Source of the DNA: Thalassia testudinum
Lineage: Eukaryota > Streptophyta > Magnoliopsida > Alismatales > Hydrocharitaceae
Direction: 5' to 3'
DNA: 64,000 bases
NCBI GenBank assembly: GCA_037157565.1
Contig: JAZHRO010000003.1
Coordinates: forward strand, 44,591,001-44,655,000
Both the position numbers and the translations under genes were made by a program. Below the pieces are notes generated by a model that did no database searches, was not told the DNA's origin, and worked only from the letters and a program-made list of their open reading frames with translations. The number at the start of each line of letters is the position of its first letter. The first letter of the stretch is position 1. Positions 10,897 through 22,664 of the stretch are shown here, piece by piece.

Positions 10897-13096
10897 TGAT
10901 TGCGCAACAATCATAGGTCTTAATTGACCTAGATTAAGCTAGGACTTAGGATAAGTTAGGGAAATTAATGCATGCATACGCATTATCTGCATCTTTATTG
11001 CTTTACTTTAGCTATGCATAAAATAATGTTATAATGTGCTGATTAAGTATATTATGTCGATTGCAGGGAATAAGCTGATCAGGAATAATGGGAGTTGCAG
11101 CAGAGCTGCAGCAGAAGGCCAAGTTTAGATGTAGGAATAATAATGTAAGGGGGTTAAAGGTTTTCTATTCTATTAAGTAGAAATAAAGTAGTAAAATGTG
11201 AAGAGCTTAGGTCCATCCTAGCCCTAGGATAGCCTAGAAACTTCCCCAAGCCTTAGCCACCCTTAGATTAGGACACCGCACCCTAGGAAGCCCTAAAATC
11301 CTAGTTTCAACTCTTCTCTGGATGTCCAGATAAGTCTTAGGACATCCAGGACCCTTAGCGAACTCCCGCACACTTCAAACCCACTTCTGCAGAGTTATTG
11401 GACGTCCAAACACTTTGCCAGACGTCCAATTTCTGCAGAATACCCAAAATAGAACCTGAAATCCTTCCTGACTCTGATTGGACGTCCAGACAACAAGTCT
11501 GGACTTCTGATTTTTGAGTATAAGATGTCTGATTCTATTATTAGATGTTTGGACATCTGATTTTTGAGTATAAGACGTCTGATTCTATTATTAGACGTCT
11601 GATACTGCTCTCCAATTCCTGTTTTGAGATTTAAGCCATGATCTTAGATCTCTAGGTCCCTAAACCCAATTCCAACCCCATAGGAACCTAAATTAAGGTG
11701 CCCTAACCCTAGTACATCACCTCTAGACCTCCTTAAGGACGTAATTACATCCTCACTAAACCTAATTGACTTGGATCTTAGTCAATTCCATCAGCCTATT
11801 CAATTAGACTCACTGAGTCCAATTGAGCCCTGATCTCAACACACACTGTCCAATTGGACTCAGTTAGAGTCCAATTGACCTAGGCCAAAATTAATTGAGT
11901 TTTTTTACTCTCAATTAAGTTTTGGCACACCCAATTAAACTTGTATTAAGTTTAATTGCACTTTACCTTAGTGAATTAGGGTTTATAACCCTAATTTGAG
12001 ACGTACCTTGACCTAAACCCACTAGAACCTAACCTAATCAACCTAGCCACCTAAGTTTCGACCCACACACACCCACACACACCATCCAGACGAAAACACG
12101 TAGCCTAGAGTTCTCTAGAACTCTCTACCATGTGTGGTTGCCTTGGTTGCCAAAAATAGCAACCAAGAGCATTTGGTGGATGTAAAAACCACCATCCACC
12201 CTCTCTCTCTCACTCTCCCACGAGCTCCCACCATAGGCCTCTCTAGTGAATTCCATAATTCTCTAGAGAGCTTCCCTTAGGTCTATAAAAAGACCTAATG
12301 GGTGGCCATTTGCACCCATTCACTTCCTTGGCATCCATTCCACTTAGGCTAGCCACTTCCATGTCCACTCCACCTCCACGAGTAGAGCACCACCATGGAG
12401 GCCACAATCTACATGCCAGGAAGCTGGATCAGCTACCCAACCTCTCTCCAAGGGCTGGCCTAAGCTCCATTGGCCGCCCCTCTTTCTTCTCTCAGCCACT
12501 CAAAGTGCATCGGAGACCACCTCTGAATGCCCTTCCTTCTGCTAGATTAGTAGCTTAGCTTTTCGTATATTTACTGCTTTTATTACTGCTTAGTACTGTA
12601 GTCTTAAGTTCTCCCCCAATGATGCATGCGAAATCCCCCCATTGATTCTTGTATGCAGTCATTTTCTGGTAGCTAGATTTCTGTTTCAAGCATTAATGTA
12701 TAAGCTTTCATCTATAGTTCTATTGTAAACAACTCTCTCACTGAATGAATAAAAAAATGTTTTATGTATATATATCCGTCTCCATGTTATGAAATCACAA
12801 TGAGCTTATTGATTGCTATGATATTTACGTGATTCAAGTTTGCTATCTTAATTGTCTATCCATTCTGCAACTAAGCATGTCGTACTTAAATATGTAATAA
12901 TCACGAACCGATATGCGATTCTAAATAAAGTAGAGCTGGATAAGATCGATTTCAAAAGTAAAAGCAATGCCTCCCAGAGACGAACGATCGAGACTCAAAG
13001 TCTCGTTATTTTTACAAAATAATATCTTTGTTCGATCATATTTCGCAACTATACTACGATGCTTTTATCAAAAACGTGAGCTACGATCTCCCAACA
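10897..13096 (+). repeat. R3 5' LTR
   Basis: It starts TGATTG with the terminal hairpin TGATTG/CAATCA (10897-10913), ends CCCAACA, and aligns with 22665-24004 plus 30460-31315. Five GACGTC-core palindromes lie at 11400-11600, about 0.7-0.9 kb before the TATA box at 12284. The ORF at 12298-12558 just after the TATA box also occurs in the other LTR and is probably not a gene. Confidence 0.95.
12284..12291 (+). promoter_or_regulatory. TATA box, R3 5' LTR
   Basis: TATAAAAA in GGTCTATAAAAAGACC, a short palindromic context repeated in the R3 3' LTR; the R6 solo LTR shares its right half. Confidence 0.7.
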
Positions 13097-13099
13097 AAA

Positions 13100-13124
13100 T
13101 GGCGCCGTTGCCAGGGAGGCAACG
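13100..13124 (+). other. R3 primer-binding site (tRNA-Asp) and overlapping hairpin
   Basis: TGGCGCCGTTGCCAGGGA (13100-13117) matches the tRNA-Asp complement at 17 of 18 positions, three bases after the LTR. CGTTGCC (13106-13112) pairs perfectly with GGCAACG (13118-13124) over a five-base loop, so the site can be folded into a stem. Confidence 0.9.
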
Positions 13125-13126
13125 TC

Positions 13127-14745
13127 ATTTTTCTTGAGTTCGATCTTTTAATCTATCATTGACGAATCTACCTCTACTTTGTTTTTGATGTGCAGGACAA
13201 CATGGAAGGAAAATGGAATCTGTGTACACATCGAGCACGGCGAAGAAAAATTAGGTTCACATCATCTATCTTAGATTTGCTTTATTTTTTTTTTTTGAAC
13301 CCTAGGATTAGATCTACTTTCTGTAATTTCTTTTGTGAGAAAAAAAAGAAAAAAAAATTTTACTCATTTTCGTGAAAAAAAATCAAAAAGAAAAATTTTG
13401 AAAAAAAATCTAGATTAGATTTCCTTTCGAGCTTAGGTTAGTTTGAAAAAATAAAAGAGAAAAAAGGGGATATTTTCTATGAATCTTTTGAAAAATTCGT
13501 TTTGAAAAAAAAAAGTGCAAAAGTTTTTAAAAAGTAAAAAAAAAAATCTTTTTGGTGGAAGGCTTGAATTTCAAATTCAAACCTCTTTAAAAGCTTTTAT
13601 ACCATCTTCTGATTTTCGGCCAAATTTCAAATCTCACTTAAAAATTCTATTGCAAAAAAATTCGTTAGCAAAAAATTATGAAATTTGGGTTGAACCTTCA
13701 TTTTTAAACCATCTTTCAAATGCAACCATTACTTTAAAAATTCACGAAGTGCACGGGGGTCAAACTTACCCAGATTCAAAATTTTTCAAATTTCAAAAAG
13801 CGATTTCGAGTAATCCACAAATTTGTTTTGACGAAAAATGGTGGGGTTTGAAAGCTGATCTCATTAGCTTTATTTTCCATATTTTTCCTAAATTTTTGAA
13901 GATCATGTGATACTGTTTCAAAGTGAAAAATCGACCAAGGGTCAAAGTTTCAGATTTGACCCCCTGACATTCAAAATTTTCTAAAAATTCGGTTGAAGTA
14001 GTAAAAATTCCAAAAAATATTCTCTGAAAAACTAATCAAAGAAGGAATCTACTAGCAAAATTTCAAGTTAATTTGATTCCAATTATTATAAAAAAATCAA
14101 CATTTTTTTTGTGGTCTGCTGAAATAGAGAAAAACCCTAGAAGTGCATGCAACTTAGGTTAAATATTTAGGGTTACAACTAGAGACCACACATTAGGCTA
14201 ACTTAGACTTAATCAAGTCTAGTTAGCCGGTGAGCTTGGTCACCTTGTGGGCCACTCACCTCAAACCCACTTTAAAATACGAAATTAACCCGAGTTCGTT
14301 GTTGTACTACTGGGTGATTTTAATCTCTCTTGACAAACCTGGTGAATAAGTCTGTGGGGTAGTGTCAAACGACCGCGGCTCAGAGGTCAACGGAACCGGA
14401 GGCATAAGCCAAAGGAATAACCTTCCCCTTGGTCCCCTCATAACCAGACTAGCTGGGTTAGCTTGAGAGGCGAGATTCACTTTCAGTCGATTGTACGACG
14501 AACTTATCTTCAGGAATTTAAATCCATAATGAAAAATCTGGTGACTTGATCTATAAAGACCATTTGATTGACAGGGCTTTAGCCTTGTCCTGCGTGGCTA
14601 CACCAACCTAGGGGTTGGGTGGTGTATGCACGAAAGGATGTCACTTCGACCTCACTTGGTTGGACCTTGGCAGCCACTCCCAAGGAGGTGAGTCACCTCG
14701 CCCGGACCATCTTCTCCCCCCATTTCTTCTACTCCAAGAGCAACC
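13127..14745 (+). other. R3 5' leader
   Basis: Untranslated leader of 1.6 kb. It starts AT-rich with many A-runs (13280-13560), then carries a more structured part at 14310-14600 just before gag. A 131-codon ORF (13515-13910) is rich in Lys, Phe and Asn as expected from A/T-rich sequence; I see no domain and do not call it a gene. The leader block shared by R2, R4, R5 and R7 is not evident. Confidence 0.6.
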
Positions 14746-16794
14746 ATGGCAAATCCTGGACCTGGACCTAGACCAAGTCAGGACATTGAGAATCTGGACT
14801 TGATGGCTTGTCTGGAAGCCCGGGTCGCCGAATTTGAGGAGCAGCATCAGCAGAGCATGGATTGTATTCTGACAGCGCTTGACAAGATGCAGCACCCGCC
14901 ACGAGGAGAACAACTGCAGGATTTTTATGACCCAGCCGCACCTATCGTCGTACCACTAGTCAGAATTCCTGCAGGTGGAGATGCATTTTAGCTCAATCCC
15001 AATGTAATTGGGTTGATCAGCACTCATTTCTATGGGAACTCAAGAGAAGATCCGTTCCAGCACCTTGAGGACCTGAGTCGACTCGCTGAAATGATCCAAC
15101 CCAGGAATATTGATCTCGAGATCATTCTGATGAAGCTTTTCCCATTCTCGCTTAGGGACAAAGCTTCATACTGGTTCAAGACTATTGGGAAGCCAATTGG
15201 AACCTGGCCAGAATTACGACGTGAATTCCTGCAAAAGTTCTTCCCAATCAGTCGAACAAATGTAATGCGGTGTGCAATCACGACTTTCTCCCAGGGAGCT
15301 GGGGAGAAATTACATGAAGCATGGGATAGATTTCATGACCTTCTCCGGAAATGCCCGCATCATGGTATACCCAGATGGCACTTAGCTCAGATTTTTTACC
15401 ATGGGCTGGATGACACACATCGGTATTTGGCTAATGCATCTATCAGCAGGAATTTTCTCACAAAAGACGAGAACAGCGTATTTGAGCTTTTCGAATCATT
15501 AGCGGAGAACTCGATGAATGCTGCATCTATGAACCAGTTCCAGTGGCTTGGTCAGCAGCGGGTTGGTGTCCACGAGGCTCACACCGATTCTATTCGAGCC
15601 GACATGTATATCATCGTCAAGCAGCTGGATAGAATAAACCTAATTGAGAAGAAGATTGACTAGATCAGTCAAGGTCAATCCGACTAGAGCTCTGCGGCCG
15701 CAAGATCCTCCTATGCACCCCGAGCCCCACCTGCTCGAGTTAATCTACTCACTCAGGATGCATCTTCTCTGTATTTACGAGATCCCGCATATCAGGATCC
15801 TGTGAGTAATCTAGATCTGGTAGCTTACGACCAGGGTTACGCACCACCCGCAGATAATAATGCGTATCCCCTTGATGGATATACGTCTCAGATATCTTCA
15901 GCCTATGAGGACTTCAGCGCTATCCAAGGATACGGGCCTAATAACCCGTACTCGGAGACGTATAACCCTGGTTGGCGCCAGCATCTGAACTTCTCCTGGT
16001 CTGGTAATTCACAGAGACCACATCAAGATCCACACTACCAGACCAGGCAATACGGGAATGTGCAAAACACATATCCTAGGCAGCAGCCATTCCCATTTCA
16101 GCAGTAGCAACCCCACTCATTATACCAGTCGCTGCACCAAGCTGCCAACCACCCTCCAAAGTGGGCCGACCCTTTGGAGGCACTGAAAGAGGAGCTGCAA
16201 GAATCGATGAGGAAATCTACACAAGATAGCTTGCAGATTATGAAGGCGATGGCTGATCAGATTCAGATCATACATAACACGTAGAACCAGCTGTTGCAGG
16301 AGCATAGGACTCGGGGAGTCTTGCCCTCCCAACCCGTCCCCAATCCTCGATATGTGCATAACCAGGGCACCCCGCCTAGGTTTCAGGCACCGCAAGGATA
16401 GGCACATGCCATACTACAGGCGCCTCCTACACCACCCGGTTACGTGCAAGGCCAGCCGCCTTTGCAGAATCCCATGTATTCTGCCCCTTCCACTCCCCTA
16501 CCACCTCATGGACAGCAAGTCGATGCACACGCTATTTCTTTGCGAAGTGGAAGGAAGACATTCGACCCACCACCTAGGCAGGCGAGTCCTGATATTTCCC
16601 ACCCTTCGTCACAGGTGAGTTTGACTCCGTCTTCATCATCTCAGGAGCCACCTATGGTAGATAAGGGTAAGAGGCCACTTAACCCTGAGATTCCCGTCCC
16701 TTTTCCTGAGGCTCTTAGACTAAATGTAGTATGGAAAATGGACACACGGAATTTTGAGGACCTGAAATCGATGTTTAAGGAAGTACATATTTAG
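14746..16794 (+). pseudogene. R3 gag (capsid-like structural protein), broken
   Basis: The ATG at 14746 (context AACCATGGC) opens frame 1. The Retrotrans_gag-type core is clear at about 15050-15650: DPFQHLEDLSRLAEM, FPFSLRDKASYWF, W-E-L-R-FLQKFFP and LHEAWDRFHDLLRKCPHHG. A Gln/Pro-rich C-terminal part follows. Seven in-frame stops, all TAG, interrupt the gag/protease frame at 14989, 15661, 15685, 16105, 16282, 16399 and 16792, with no frameshift among them. No CCHC zinc knuckle was found, which is usual for this lineage. Its role was to form the particle that packages element RNA. Confidence 0.88.
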
Positions 16795-17800
16795 GTCCCC
16801 CTCCTCGAGACAATCGATCACATTCCCGTTGTCGCTAGGTTCTTCAAGGACTATTGTACCACGAAGCGACAACCGAGAATTGGACGACAGGCGATACTGT
16901 CGAAAGAAGCTAGTGCCGTGATTCTAGCTGACCTACCACCGAAGAAGAAAGACCTTGGCACCCTACTCATATCTTGCTTTTTGCATGATTCTCCATTTGA
17001 TCGGGCCCTTCTACATTTGGGTTCATCCATCAACTTAACTCCCATTGCCGTATTTGATCGATTTCGATTTGGGGAGTTGAAACCCACCTCGGTTACGATC
17101 CAGCTGGTTGACAGATCAGTTAAAACACCGAGGGGGTGGTTGAGAACGTGATCGTGAATGTCCGCGGGTTCTGCTTTCTCACAAATTTTTTCGTTCTCGA
17201 TATGGAAGTTCCTCCCAATCTCCGAGATGCACCAATTATTTTGGGTCGCCCATTTCTGGCGACAGCCTGAGCGAACATTTATTATGCATCCAAGTGTATG
17301 GAGATTGCCCTAAGCAATGAGCGACTTTGACTAGACATATTCAGGGCAGCAAAGAACTTTGACTGTGATCGAATAGAGGAGGATGGTGAAGATGAAGATT
17401 CGGCTTACTGTGGTAACATTGGGCTCCTTTGTGATGACCCAATGTCTCATTCATCTACACTATCAGGGTTCTTGGACCTTGATCCACATGGGATTGAAAC
17501 CACTGCATTACACATATCTCCCCAAGGATCTGACTGTTTGGGGTGTGCTTCTGACCACAGCACCCCTGAATCCAGCTATCTTGATCCATATATTACTGAA
17601 TCTCCCCTGTTATTACAGGAAGACGTGACTATAGCTAACAGGTTTCCCGTTAACATAGTCACAACATATTTCACAGGGAGAGACTCAGCGGGATTTCATG
17701 TGTACATGGATCAGCAGATTCCCACCCTCGATTCTGCTCCTCCCACTCTCAGTTCTGATTCTGACCCACCCGTAGTAAAATTGAAGCCCTTACCTGACTC
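16795..17800 (+). pseudogene. R3 aspartic protease and linker, broken
   Basis: Continues frame 1 from gag. LPPKKKDLGTLLISC is followed by the active-site region LLHLGSSINLTP, where relatives R2 and the lineage have DLGASINL, so the catalytic Asp is replaced by His. The flap-side block VTIQLVDRSVKTPRG follows. A one-base frameshift lies in the G-run at about 17131-17137; reading then continues in frame 3 with FFVLDME and APIILGRPFLATA. TGA stops are at 17268 and 17328. The acidic linker leads into RT. Confidence 0.82.
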
Positions 17801-18745
17801 ACTCAAGTACATATTCTTAGGCGAAAGTGAGACATATCCAGTCATTATCAATGCCCACTTAACCCAAGAACAAGAGCATCAATTAATTTCTACACTTCAA
17901 GACCATAGGGCTACTATCGGGTGGAGTGTTGCTGATCTCTGCGGTATTCGCGCCTCGTATTGCACTCATCACATTTACATGGATGAGGGGGTGAAACCTT
18001 TGAGATAACCTCAAAGATGGCTAAACCCGAATATGCTAGAGGTTGTTAAGAAGGAGATCATCAAATGGCTAGATGCAGGCATTGTATATCTAATCTCAGA
18101 TAGCTAGTGGGTGAGTTCGACTCAGATAGTGCCCAAGAAAGCAGGACTCACCATCATAAAAAATGATAAGGGTGAATCCATCCTGACCCGCATTGCGACA
18201 TCTTGGCGGGTCTACATTGACTACAGGAAACTGAACACAACTACCCAGAAGGATCACTTTCCTTTGCCGTTCATCGATTAGATCTTGGAACGGTTAGCCG
18301 GATGCAGTTTCTTCTACTTTCTGGATGGATACTCCGGGTATAATCAGGTAGCAATTAGCCTGAAAGATCAGGACAAGACCACATTCAAATGCCCCTTTGG
18401 AACATTCGCCTTTAAGAGGATGCCCTTTGGCCTTTGCAACGCACCAGCGACATTTCAACGTTGTATGATGGCTATCTTCTCTGACATGATTGGGGATTAT
18501 GTGGAGGTATTCATGGATGATTTCTCTATTTTTGGAGATGATTTCGCATTTTGTCTTGATAACCTCACCAAGATCCTGAAATGATGTATTGTGGTAAACC
18601 TAGTACTATCCTGGGAGAAAAGCCATTTCATGGTGAGGGATGGCATAGTACTAGGGCATAGGATCTCCAAAAATGGACTCGAGGTCGACCGGGATAAATC
18701 AGAGATTATCTCCCACTTACTGCCACCTAGCTCGGTCAAGTAGAT
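17801..18745 (+). pseudogene. R3 reverse transcriptase, broken
   Basis: Frame 3. Recognisable blocks in order: CTHHIYMDEG, WLNPNM, VVKKEIIKWLDAGIVY, VPKKAGLTII, RVYIDYRKLN, KDHFPLPFID, FFYFLDGYSGYNQV, MPFGLCNAPATFQRC, the catalytic VFMDDF and NLVLSWEKSHFMV. Stops: TAA 18006, TAG 18105, TAG 18279, TGA 18582 and TAG 18741. All are at positions where R2 or R5 keeps Gln or Arg, apart from 18741. The catalytic FMDD is intact, but the protein cannot be made in full. Confidence 0.9.
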
Positions 18746-19271
18746 CAGATCATTCTTGGGTCACGTTGGCTTTTATCGGAGATTTATACGTGATTTTTCA
18801 AAAATTGCGTGACCTTTGACGAATCTCCTGGTTATCGATGTCCCATTTGAATTTGATACCTCATGTCTCAGTGCCTTCGAGACTTTACGAAGCACTATTT
18901 TCGACTCCCTGATTCTCCAACCACCCGACTGGTCGCTTGATTTCGAAATGATGTGCGACGCTTCTGATTTTTCCATCGGTGTTGTTTTAGGCCAGCATCG
19001 AGAGAAACAACCCTTTTTCATATACTATGCTAGCAAGACACTGAATGAGGCTCAGCACAATTATATTGTTACCATAAAAGAACTGCTAGCAGTAGTATTC
19101 GGGTTGGAGAAATTCAGATCATATTTATTAGGATCCAAGGTCATCATTTTCACTGACCACTCCACCCTCCAGCACTTGTTCGCAAAGAAGGATGCTAAAC
19201 CACGACTCATTAGATGGGTCCTTCTATTGCAAGAATTTGATATCGAGATCCACGACAAAGTCGGAAAATAA
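18746..19271 (+). pseudogene. R3 RNase H domain, broken
   Basis: The RT connection IRSFLGHVGFYRRFIRDFSKIA precedes the RNase H core with [52 protein letters not shown] and [13 protein letters not shown]. Stops at TGA 18810 and TAA 19269. The last stop falls between VGK and NVVADHLS, the same position where R2 and R5 have TAG. Confidence 0.88.
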
Positions 19272-20673
19272 AATGTTGTGGCAGATCACCTATCCAAATT
19301 GGACACAGACCACATTCCTTATTCCCTTCCTATCCATGAACAATTTCCAAATGAATCACTTTTGGTAATTCATTCTGTTGAGTTCCCTTGGTATGCAGAT
19401 TTCGCGAACTACCTTGCCACAGGCAAAATTCTCGCGAACCTATCAAAAAACCAGAAACTCAAATTCATTGCAGAAGCCAAATACTATCTTTGGGATGACC
19501 CACTACTCTTCCACATTGGAGCGGATCAGATTATTCGCAGATGCATCCCAGACTCTGAGATCCCTAGTGTGTTATCTTTCTGCCACAATAGTGCGTGTGG
19601 TGGCCATTTCTCAGGACGGAAAATCACTGCAAAAATTTTGCAGTTGGGATTTTTCTGGCCAACCATCTTCAGAGATACACATGATTATGTCCAACGCTGC
19701 AAACGATGTCAGTCGATCGGTTCTATGACCAAGAGAACGTTATGCCACTCCAACCCATCATGGTTGTAGAAGTGTTCGACGTCTGGGGCATCGATTTTAT
19801 GGGCCCTTTTCCAAACTCGCATGGCTTCGAGTACATCTTGCTAGCCGTTGATTATGTCTCGAAGTAGGTCGAGGCCATCTCGACGAGATGGGCTGACCAC
19901 AAGACCATCATTTCTTTCGTACGGCAAAATATTTTTGCGAGATTCGGAATACCTCACGCTCTGATTAGCGATGGGGGAAGCCACTTCATCCATGCCCATT
20001 TCTGGTCATTGTTAAAGAAATATGGGGTACATCACCACATAGCCACCCCGTATCACCCGCAGACCAATGGGCAGGCTAAAGTGTCTAATCGTCAAATCAA
20101 GCTGATTCTCCAGAAGACGGTTAGACCAGACAGGAAGGACTGGTTCGACAAATTAATCAATGCACTTTGGGCATACTGGACCGCATACAAGGCCCCACTT
20201 AGAATGTCACCATATCGCATGGTATATGGCAAGGCCTGTCACCTTCCTGTAGGGCTGGAACACCGTGCCTTTTGGGCGGTGTGAAAATGCAACCTCGACC
20301 TCGATGTAGGAGGTCAAGAACGGAAACTCCAGCTCAGCGAATTAGAAGAAACCAGCGGGAGGCCTATGAGAATGCATTAATATACAAGGACAAGACCAAG
20401 GCCTTTCACGATCGCCACATCCGGAGGAAAGTATTCATGCCCAACCAGCGAGTCTGGTTATTTGATTCACGGCTGAAACTGTTCACGGGGAAGCTCAAGT
20501 CCAAGTGGACTGGCCCGTATGTTGTCATGCAGCCATACCCTAATGGGGCAGTCCAGATCAAGGACCTAAAATCTAGGCATATATTCACGGTAAACGGCCA
20601 GCGCCTCAAGCCATTTTTTGCCCAGGAACCTCCTCCACCTGACGAGACTATTCATATTAGTGAGGACGTGTGA
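19272..20673 (+). pseudogene. R3 integrase, broken
   Basis: Starts with NVVADHLSKLD and continues to an HHCC zinc-binding region (CHNSACGGHFSGRK ... CKRCQ), then after a frameshift near 19740 the core with [10 protein letters not shown] (first Asp), LISDGGSHF (second Asp) and [19 protein letters not shown], where the Glu expected before VSN is Lys. A further frameshift lies at about 20340-20360, and stops at TAG 19865 and TGA 20282. The C-terminal part has [20 protein letters not shown] and VNGQRLKPF and ends at TGA 20671-20673. Confidence 0.88.
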
Positions 20674-20930
20674 TTGAGTGCTCGCCCAGCTGGAGGCATT
20701 AAACTCAGCACGTATAGATATCATTCGTCCCACATTCCACCATCATTTATATATAACCATTTTTATACATAGCATATTTTTCCTTTAGCATATTTCCTTT
20801 GCATAGTGCATGCTAACAGGTTGGTCGGAGCTGAATATAATTTCAGGAGCAATTACAGGTGATTTCTACCCATTCTCTCCCTGCAGTATTTATTTTCTTT
20901 TACATTCATGCATGAGGACATGCAAGAACT

Positions 20931-20946
20931 TAGGCATGGGGGGGTA
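20931..20946 (+). other. Internal polypurine-tract-like motif of R3
   Basis: TAGGCATGGGGGGGTA repeats the terminal tract TAGGCATGGGGGTA (22651-22664) with extra G residues, 1.7 kb upstream of the LTR. R2, R4, R5 and R7 have the same second copy. Confidence 0.6.
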
Positions 20947-21050
20947 GATACAAAAAAACTAAAAAAATTTTATGCCAACACTGAGGGAAACCTCGGAGCT
21001 GCATGTAAAATGTACTTTAGGACCTTAAATAAAAGAACAACCGACTCCAC

Positions 21051-21070
21051 CTCCAGTGCTCGCATTGGAG
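21051..21070 (+). ncRNA. 3'UTR hairpin of R3 with CTCG tetraloop
   Basis: CTCCAGTG (21051-21058), CTCG, CATTGGAG (21063-21070): eight pairs including one G-U. Homologous hairpins with different but still paired stems are in R4 (29642-29661) and R7 (58159-58178), with weaker ones in R2 (9783-9802) and R5 (44699-44718). A cis-acting RNA element rather than a gene. Confidence 0.6.
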
Positions 21071-22628
21071 CTAGAAATCATTCGCAACAGCCGCTTCCAA
21101 CTCACCTGCTCATCTTTTGTTCTAAATTTAGGGTCAAGCTGATTGTAACCCGATACGGGAAATTCACAAAGTACAAATTATGCGAGGTTACATGTCTATA
21201 TCATATATACATATTGCATTCATGAATAAGATTATTTTATTAAGAGAATGCATTAGGGATTTTATCCTTTAGTTGATTCCTGTAATCTGGAATCCAGTAC
21301 AACTTTTCACAGACACGTAGAATTTGCAATGGATTCATGGTGAAGGCTGATAAACGTCTTCAATCTGTCGAGAAGAAGCAATGCTTATTTTCCTGAACCC
21401 CTAGACAGTGTTTTGGGAGTCAGGCTGATTTTCTTCCAAAAATCCACCAAATAGTGTGAGATGAGAGTAGAGTGTAGTGGTGCTCTAAGATTAGTGCAAG
21501 GAATCTGGAATCCTAGATAATTAGGTGATGATACTCAGAGATTAGGCATAGTTTCCGCTCTCGGTTCCTGTGTATGCATTTATGTGCGAAATACTGAGAG
21601 CCACTAAACAAGGAAAATATGCGGAGAGCGAGTTTTCATAAAACTAGGGCTAGGTGGATGGTTACAACCATTCTTTACGGAATCCTCGGCTGAAGGAGGG
21701 TATCGATGTCAAGGTCAGAAATACACTGTCCTATCCGTCTCTCCCGGTGCTGTGAGTAGGCACTTCCAACAAATAAGCCACCCAATGTCTCTTAAGTACC
21801 ACTAATCCCTAATAATGCCTCCTCAATAAAGTTCATGGATGTATGCCAGTTGTGTTATGCTGAAAAAAAAATGAAAAGAAAACGATGAAAAGAAAGAAAA
21901 ATTGAAAAAGAAAACTTAGAAAAAGAAGAAAAAGCAAAGAAAAAAAAAGAATGAATATTTAGTGTTTATTTCAACAAGGCAATACCACCAAATTGGGCTC
22001 CACCAAATATGGCCTTAACCTATTTTTCTTGTGTTTCTGACCGCCCAAATACTGACTGAGGAATTCCAACTTAGTGTTAGGCTTATGAGAACTCAATTAA
22101 AGTGTTAATGCCTAGTGAGACCAAATACAGATCATATGTATGAATCTAGTGAGATAGTGAGCTCTAAGAAAAAGAGTAAGAGAGAATGAATACAAAGGAA
22201 TCAAAGAGAGCATAGTTTTTCTCATCTTTCTCTAAGTTGAGTTACTTAGTAATCCGGGAATCTGGACTCTGTAGTACTAGTCTCTATGCAGCACCAAGTG
22301 AGAATGAGCCACCAAATATATAATCCTTTCCCTTAGAGATTCTCTACCTAAGCCTAAAGCCGGGATGAAATTCATAGAATATTTTGAATACCTCGAGAGA
22401 AGAAGTCTGCCTATCCCACTAGAATTTCTACAAGGGGTCAAGTACAGGCTTTAGAGGTGTATTAGTTTTTACTCGAATCCATCGCAAAAGCTACATAGTC
22501 GCACTTTCACGATTGTCTGGATTTCTAGAGCATAGGATGAAAACAAAAAGGAGAAAAATCTCTATGCATACACTTGATAAAATAATCAGTCCCTTAGGGA
22601 CCCTTGCTGTAAATAATTTAGTCTTGCA

Positions 22629-22664
22629 TTTGCTAGGGGCTAGCAAGATTTAGGCATGGGGGTA
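22629..22664 (+). other. R3 pre-PPT hairpin and polypurine tract
   Basis: TTGCTA (22630-22635) and TAGCAA (22641-22646) enclose GGGGC. TAGGCATGGGGGTA (22651-22664) then abuts the 3' LTR start TGATTGC. Confidence 0.85.

Larger units (their letters stand above)
20674..22628 (+). other. R3 3' untranslated region
   Basis: No env-like ORF was seen. It opens with GCTGGAGGCATTAAACTCAGC, the word that follows pol in all elements here. It contains an internal polypurine-like motif (20931), the covarying hairpin (21051) followed by CTAGAAATCATTCGCAACAG, and an A/G-rich run at 21850-21955. Several CTGGAATCC-like words recur (21290, 21500, 22258). Confidence 0.7.

Noticed and set aside
13515..13910. 131-codon ORF in the R3 leader
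   Set aside because: Lys/Phe/Asn-rich as expected from A/T-rich DNA, no domain and no counterpart in R2, R5 or R7.
20908..21225. Possible env-like ORF after R3 integrase
   Set aside because: It covers the internal tract and the conserved hairpin, has no signal peptide or membrane segment, and is non-coding in the homologues.
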